The notes beneath the pieces were generated by a model, which saw only the letters and a list, made by a program, of their open reading frames with translations, did not search any database and was not told where the DNA came from. This document shows positions 60,517 through 64,000 of a stretch of DNA of 64,000 nt, piece by piece; within the stretch, counting starts at the first letter, position 1, and every line of letters begins with the position of its first letter. This DNA comes from Lactobacillus sp. ESL0679 (GTDB taxonomy: Bacteria; Bacillota; Bacilli; Lactobacillales; Lactobacillaceae): positions 248,001 through 312,000 of the forward strand of contig NZ_JAQTIG010000001.1 of NCBI RefSeq assembly GCF_029433515.1, given 5' to 3'. The translations under genes were made by a program, and so were the position numbers.

Positions 60517-62061
60517 TTACTGATTCATCGTTTCAATGTCAATTGTCTTGTCGACCCAGTCACCTTGGAAAAAGTCGCGCTCGTGACTAACAATAATTAC
60601 GCCACCAGGGAAATTAACGATTGCCTTACGCAATGCATCCTTGGTATCACGATCCAAGTGGTTGGTCGGCTCATCTAGGAACAGCAAGTTAGCTGGTTCA
60701 AACTGCATCTTCGCCAGCTTAACCTTTTCTTGTTCACCGCCAGACAATTTTTTCAATGGACTCATTGCCTGCTGCACCGTTACACCCATACGAGCCAAAG
60801 CTCCGCGTAATTCCTTTGGCTTTTGCCGCTCAAATTCTTCCTGCAAATATTGCAGCGGCGTCATATTATTATTCGGCCAGGTCAAGTCCTGCTTAAAATA
60901 GGCTAATTTCGCTGTTGTTGACAACTCGAAATCACCAAAAATTGGCTTTAATTGCCCTAACAGAGTTTTAAGCAAGGTAGTTTTCCCAATTCCGTTAAAA
61001 CCGGTGATGGCTACTTTTTCATTGCCACCAACCGAAAAGTTAAATGCTTCTTTAACAAGAGCATGATCATAACCGATTACCAAGTCTTGCGTCTGCAGCA
61101 ATAAGTTAGAAGCCGTTGCGACATAAGGAAATTCAAACCGCGCACGCCGATTAGACTTTGGTGGTGTCAAAACATCCATGTGAGCTAACTGACGTTCACG
61201 TGACTTGGCACTCTTGGAACGTGTTCCCGCCTTATTCTTGCGAATATAGGCTTCGGTTTTGGCAATTTTGCGCTGCTGATTAGCGTAAGCCTTGAGATAA
61301 GTCTCACGGTTAGCTTCTTTTTGGCGCATTGCTTGCTTCAAAGTTCCCGTATAGCGCGTGATTGTGCCGACATCAACGTCAATAATGCAGTTGGTAATTC
61401 GACCCAAAAAGTCGTAATCGTGGCTGACGACAATAAACGCACCTGCGAAGTCATTCAGATAATCAACTAGCCAGTCAATATGCGACACATCAAGATAGTT
61501 AGTCGGCTCATCCAGCAGCAAGACATCAGGGTTTTGCAATAATAATTTAGCTAAAATAATCTTCGAACGTTGCCCACCAGAAAGCTGAGCCACATCGTGA
61601 TCGTAGCCTAATTCTGCCAAGCCAAGCCCCGACGCAACGCGCTCGATTTCCGTATCAATACCATAGAAATTATTTTCTTCTAAATAAGTCTGGATTTTAC
61701 CAGCCTTTTCAAGTAACTCGGCAGCACCATTCTCGGCATATTTGGCATAAAGCTCATTTAATTCTCGTTCTTTTTGATATAGTGGTGCAAATGCCGTTCG
61801 CAAAAAGCCGCGGATTGTTTCACCCGGTGTTAATTTGGCATACTGATCAAGGTAGCCAACATCAACCTTATTCTGCCACTTAACTTGCCCTTCGTCCGGC
61901 AACATTTCTCCCGTTAAAATCTTAATTAAGGTTGATTTACCAACCCCATTTTGTCCCGTGACCCCCATGTGATCCTCTTTATTAAGGACAAAATTCGCAT
62001 TCTCGTACAAAGTTTTATCAACAAAACTTTGGCCCAGATTTTTAACCGTTAGTAAACTCAT
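60517..62061 (-). CDS. ABC-F family ATPase
   Basis: 514 residues from ATG 62061, which has GGGATGG upstream; the longer open frame extends into the leader. Two ABC domains: Walker A GQNGVGKSTLIKIL and GFNGIGKTTLLKTL, signatures LSGGQRSKIIL and LSGGEQEKVKL, Walker B LLLDEPTNYLD and LFLDEPTNHLD, separated by a basic linker (KTEAYIRKNKAGTRSKSAKS). No membrane segments, so it acts on ribosomes rather than in transport. The subgroup (YdiF/Uup/EttA-like) cannot be assigned. Confidence 0.92.
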   Translation of the reverse strand: MSLLTVKNLGQSFVDKTLYENANFVLNKEDHMGVTGQNGVGKSTLIKILTGEMLPDEGQVKWQNKVDVGYLDQYAKLTPGETIRGFLRTAFAPLYQKERELNELYAKYAENGAAELLEKAGKIQTYLEENNFYGIDTEIERVASGLGLAELGYDHDVAQLSGGQRSKIILAKLLLQNPDVLLLDEPTNYLDVSHIDWLVDYLNDFAGAFIVVSHDYDFLGRITNCIIDVDVGTITRYTGTLKQAMRQKEANRETYLKAYANQQRKIAKTEAYIRKNKAGTRSKSAKSRERQLAHMDVLTPPKSNRRARFEFPYVATASNLLLQTQDLVIGYDHALVKEAFNFSVGGNEKVAITGFNGIGKTTLLKTLLGQLKPIFGDFELSTTAKLAYFKQDLTWPNNNMTPLQYLQEEFERQKPKELRGALARMGVTVQQAMSPLKKLSGGEQEKVKLAKMQFEPANLLFLDEPTNHLDRDTKDALRKAIVNFPGGVIIVSHERDFFQGDWVDKTIDIETMNQ

Positions 62062-62236
62062 CGTCCATCCCTTTCGAACTAAAACAACTCGCTCTAGTAT
62101 ATAATAAAGTCGCACTTTTGGCTCAAACAAGAAGCTGGTTGCCACAAATTTTGCCAGCAATCTGAAAATAAATACGCAGGAAACTATCATTAATCATTAT
62201 GCCACTTCATAATAATTAATATTTTTACAATTAGTA

Positions 62237-62265
62237 TTGAATTTCACAATGAATTATGCTTTAAT
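62237..62265 (+). promoter_or_regulatory. Candidate promoter of the RNA at 62272-62495
   Basis: TTGAAT (62237-62242), 17-nt spacer ending ATGC, TTTAAT (62260-62265) with a TGC extension before the -10. Confidence 0.5.
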
Positions 62266-62271
62266 TAGTTA

Positions 62272-62495
62272 TATCAAGAGAAGTAGAAATACTAATTATA
62301 CTATTTTAAAATCTAATAATTTATCAATCTTATAAAATGACTAAATATGTAAGTTGTTGTAGTCAACATCTTGGTATTACTAGGTTTACCACCTGCTAGA
62401 TTAAACACCTAGCAGGATTGAGCAAGATAATATGCTCTATTCATTAAATCACTTACAGAAGCATGCTAGGTTTCGAGCCTAGCATGTTTTCTTTT
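62272..62495 (+). ncRNA. Candidate structured small RNA
   Basis: The gap 62062-62596 has no gene. On the plus strand, a hairpin CCTGCTAG/CTAGCAGG is followed by GAGCA/TGCTC and a terminator GCATGCTAGG/CCTAGCATG with TTTTCTTTT (62461-62495). The CCTAGC of the first hairpin can instead pair with GCTAGG of the terminator. There is no plus-strand gene behind it, so a free-standing RNA is likelier than a riboswitch. Confidence 0.45.
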
Positions 62496-62515
62496 ATAAA
62501 TAATTCACTAACTGC

Positions 62516-62554
62516 AAAAAGTCCACTGGAATCTTTAAATTCCAGTGGACCTTT
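62516..62554. terminator. dapF terminator
   Basis: GTCCACTGGAAT and ATTCCAGTGGAC arms (12 bp) around CTTTAA, with A5 and T4 flanks; works in both directions. Confidence 0.88.
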
Positions 62555-62596
62555 TATTGATGCCCGAGCTATTAAAGCATAAAGCACTGCTTCTTA

Positions 62597-63583
62597 TTAT
62601 TTTTTGAAAACAGACACAAACTTTAAATAAGCTTCCTGCTCGCCAGTTGCGGCAACTTTAATCTGATCTTGCGCAAATTCTGCTTCATGCAAGCATTCTT
62701 CAGGTAGAGAAATCTGGTGGGTTACGGTTGCATTACCAATTAGCTCGATCCAGTAACGATTAGCCTCAGAGTGAATTTTTGTCTGCACCAATCCCCCAGG
62801 ATTATAAACCGTCAGCAACTCATCCGCGGCAACCTGCTCTGGATAAGTTAAGTGACCGGCTAAACTGGTCGCCGACATTCCTGTCCCACAGGCATTGGTA
62901 AAACCAACGCCGCGCTCATAAGTCTCCACAAACAATCGATTAGACGCCAAAATTTGCGCAAAACTGACATTCACCCCATCTGGAAAATACGGATTAGGTT
63001 GATTTAATTGCTGGCCCAATTGCCGCAGCGTGTCATGAGCCGCATGAATATCATCGACAAAACTGATTAAATGCGGATTAGGAACTGCCAGTGCCGTAAA
63101 TTTCAGCTTAGCAGCTAGCTCTGGAATCGGTTGGTTAATAATTTTGGTTAAGGACAAATTATGCCAACCAACATCACTTGCCACAAACGACACCGGCGCA
63201 ATCTCAACACTAAAAGTCGGCACGTTAGGAGCCAAGTCTGGATATTGCTGCACATGCAAATTCGCCGCAGCCGTCTGCACCAAAAACTTGTGCTTGTGCA
63301 GTTTATTAGCTAAATATCTGGCAACTGTGCGCAGACCGTTGCCACACATCAAAGCTTGTGACCCGTCCTTGTTAAAAATTCGCATTTGCGCGACAGCCGT
63401 CTGGTTAGTCGCCGGTTCGACAACTAATAAGCCGTCACTGCCGCCAAGCAATCCCGCTTTGGCGTCGGTTAGCTTAACAGCCAAGTGCTCTAATTCAGGT
63501 GTTGTTAGTGGCTGCGTGAGTTTTGTTTGGTCCAGCAAAAAGAAGCTGTTTTGCGACCCATGAACTTTTTCTATATTAATCAT
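62597..63583 (-). CDS. dapF: Diaminopimelate epimerase
   Basis: 328 residues, longer than the usual 270-280. First catalytic Cys is in LMCGNGLRTVARYL (about residue 78) and the second in GFTNACGTGMSATSLAG (about residue 230). The N-terminus has KVHGSQNSFFLLDQ. It converts LL- to meso-diaminopimelate for lysine and cell wall synthesis. The ATG is 2 nt past the aspartokinase stop, so the two are one operon. The extra length is in the middle and at the C-terminus. Confidence 0.93.
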   Translation of the reverse strand: MINIEKVHGSQNSFFLLDQTKLTQPLTTPELEHLAVKLTDAKAGLLGGSDGLLVVEPATNQTAVAQMRIFNKDGSQALMCGNGLRTVARYLANKLHKHKFLVQTAAANLHVQQYPDLAPNVPTFSVEIAPVSFVASDVGWHNLSLTKIINQPIPELAAKLKFTALAVPNPHLISFVDDIHAAHDTLRQLGQQLNQPNPYFPDGVNVSFAQILASNRLFVETYERGVGFTNACGTGMSATSLAGHLTYPEQVAADELLTVYNPGGLVQTKIHSEANRYWIELIGNATVTHQISLPEECLHEAEFAQDQIKVAATGEQEAYLKFVSVFKK

Positions 63584-63585
63584 TA

Positions 63586-64000
63586 TTATTTTGCTTTCTG
63601 TATGAAAAAATTGTTGTAAATTTGTCTAACAGCTGCCGGAGCATCCTTACGCTTAGTTCCCAGCATAATCGAAATCCGTGATGCCCCCTGGTTAATCATG
63701 TGAACACCAATATTTTGGGCTGCGAGCGGCTCAATAATTTTGGCCATCACACCAACTTTATTTCGCATTCCTTCGCCAACCACCATGATAATGGCATAAT
63801 CATCAATCCATTCCAGACTATCCGGTTGCAATTCCGTCCGAATTTCCTGACACATCTTTTCGCGAACGCCGGCAGTAAACTGGCGATTATCAAAAATCAC
63901 GGTCAAGTCATCAATCCCTGACGGCATATGTTCGTATGAAATGTGATATTTATAAAAAATTTGCAGCAGCTTCAGGGTAAAACCCACCTCTTTGTTTAAC
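63586..64000 (-). CDS. lysC: Aspartokinase, C-terminal ACT region (cut by window edge)
   Basis: The frame is open to the right edge and reads NKEVGFTLKLLQIFYKYHIS, then YEHMPSGIDDLTVIFD, and later MVVGEGMRNKVGVMAKIIEP and GASRISIMLGTKRKDAPAAV. These are the tandem ACT domains of aspartate kinase that sense lysine or threonine. The catalytic N-terminus lies beyond the window. With dapF it forms a lysine/DAP pathway operon. An internal GTG at 63987 should not be taken as the start. Confidence 0.85.
   Translation of the reverse strand, partial: LNKEVGFTLKLLQIFYKYHISYEHMPSGIDDLTVIFDNRQFTAGVREKMCQEIRTELQPDSLEWIDDYAIIMVVGEGMRNKVGVMAKIIEPLAAQNIGVHMINQGASRISIMLGTKRKDAPAAVRQIYNNFFIQKAK

Noticed and set aside
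63586..63987. Stand-alone ACT-domain protein starting at the GTG 63987
   Set aside because: The frame continues upstream to the window edge with aspartokinase sequence (LNKEVGFT), so it is the end of lysC.

Overview
The window looks like a chromosomal segment of a low-GC lactic acid bacterium, most likely Lactobacillus in the narrow (delbrueckii/acidophilus-like) sense. Support comes from the AT-rich genes with AGGAGG-type ribosome sites and frequent TTG/GTG starts, a tyrosine T-box ahead of tyrS, LCP/PlsY/LTA-synthase-like envelope genes, short NlpC/P60 secreted enzymes, gat-type PTS genes, an ISLre2 element and IS1182-type remnants. Species cannot be fixed from sequence alone. Most genes run on the minus strand.

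Layout. 1-9.3 kb: a nucleoside salvage block with a nucleoside hydrolase (cut by the window edge), two permeases, a double ATPase and three paralogous Bmp-type lipoproteins, preceded by NUDIX and HD hydrolases. 9.4-10.4 kb: a 289-bp unit in three tandem copies that I read as a type I toxin-antitoxin locus, with one intact 29-residue toxin and two 5'-replaced copies. It is followed by a tRNA-Thr(GGU), a frameshifted fragment and a YbjQ-like gene. 11.3-18.3 kb: tyrS with its T-box, an LCP / plsY / LTA-synthase-like envelope operon and a short mutarotase-like gene. 18.6-29.9 kb: an orphan HicB-like protein, a ketopantoate-reductase-family enzyme, an amidase / MFS operon, a dipeptide epimerase with a serine hydrolase and a decayed second hydrolase, DegV, a PTS EIIA, a DHA2 exporter, and a TPR-type regulator preceded by a small hydrophobic peptide gene. 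30-35.2 kb: an L-ribulose-5-phosphate 4-epimerase gene and a gat-type PTS with its PRD regulator; two transcription units carry the same 17-nt element at identical distances from their start codons. 35.4-40.3 kb: hflX, three tandem NlpC/P60 proteins, a guanylate-kinase-like gene and a DUF2187-like gene.

40.3-47.2 kb is the most unusual part. It is an AT-rich accessory island bounded by an IS1182-type transposase remnant on one side and a MITE-like element with the same ends on the other. It holds a stand-alone acyl carrier protein gene, an FtsX-like ABC exporter, a NadR-like P-loop protein and an AvrD-family (double hotdog) protein, with a divergent MarR regulator and a near-perfect operator between. 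This could be a small-molecule (syringolide/butenolide-like) synthesis and export cassette in a lactic acid bacterium.

47.2-64 kb: an O-antigen-ligase-like membrane protein, a complete ISLre2 copy with 9-bp target duplications, a RelE-like protein paired with a protein carrying a histone-H1-like Lys/Ala/Thr tail, a signal-less multicopper oxidase with a cre-like site, a C39-like protein, and a TrpXYZ-like ABC operon. That operon is preceded by a textbook attenuator: consensus promoter, 22-codon Tyr-rich leader peptide and mutually exclusive hairpins. Then come a divergent LepA with an overlapping TetR gene, an ABC-F protein, dapF and the end of an aspartokinase gene. Two structured RNA candidates (54.7-54.9 and 62.3-62.5 kb) are unassigned.
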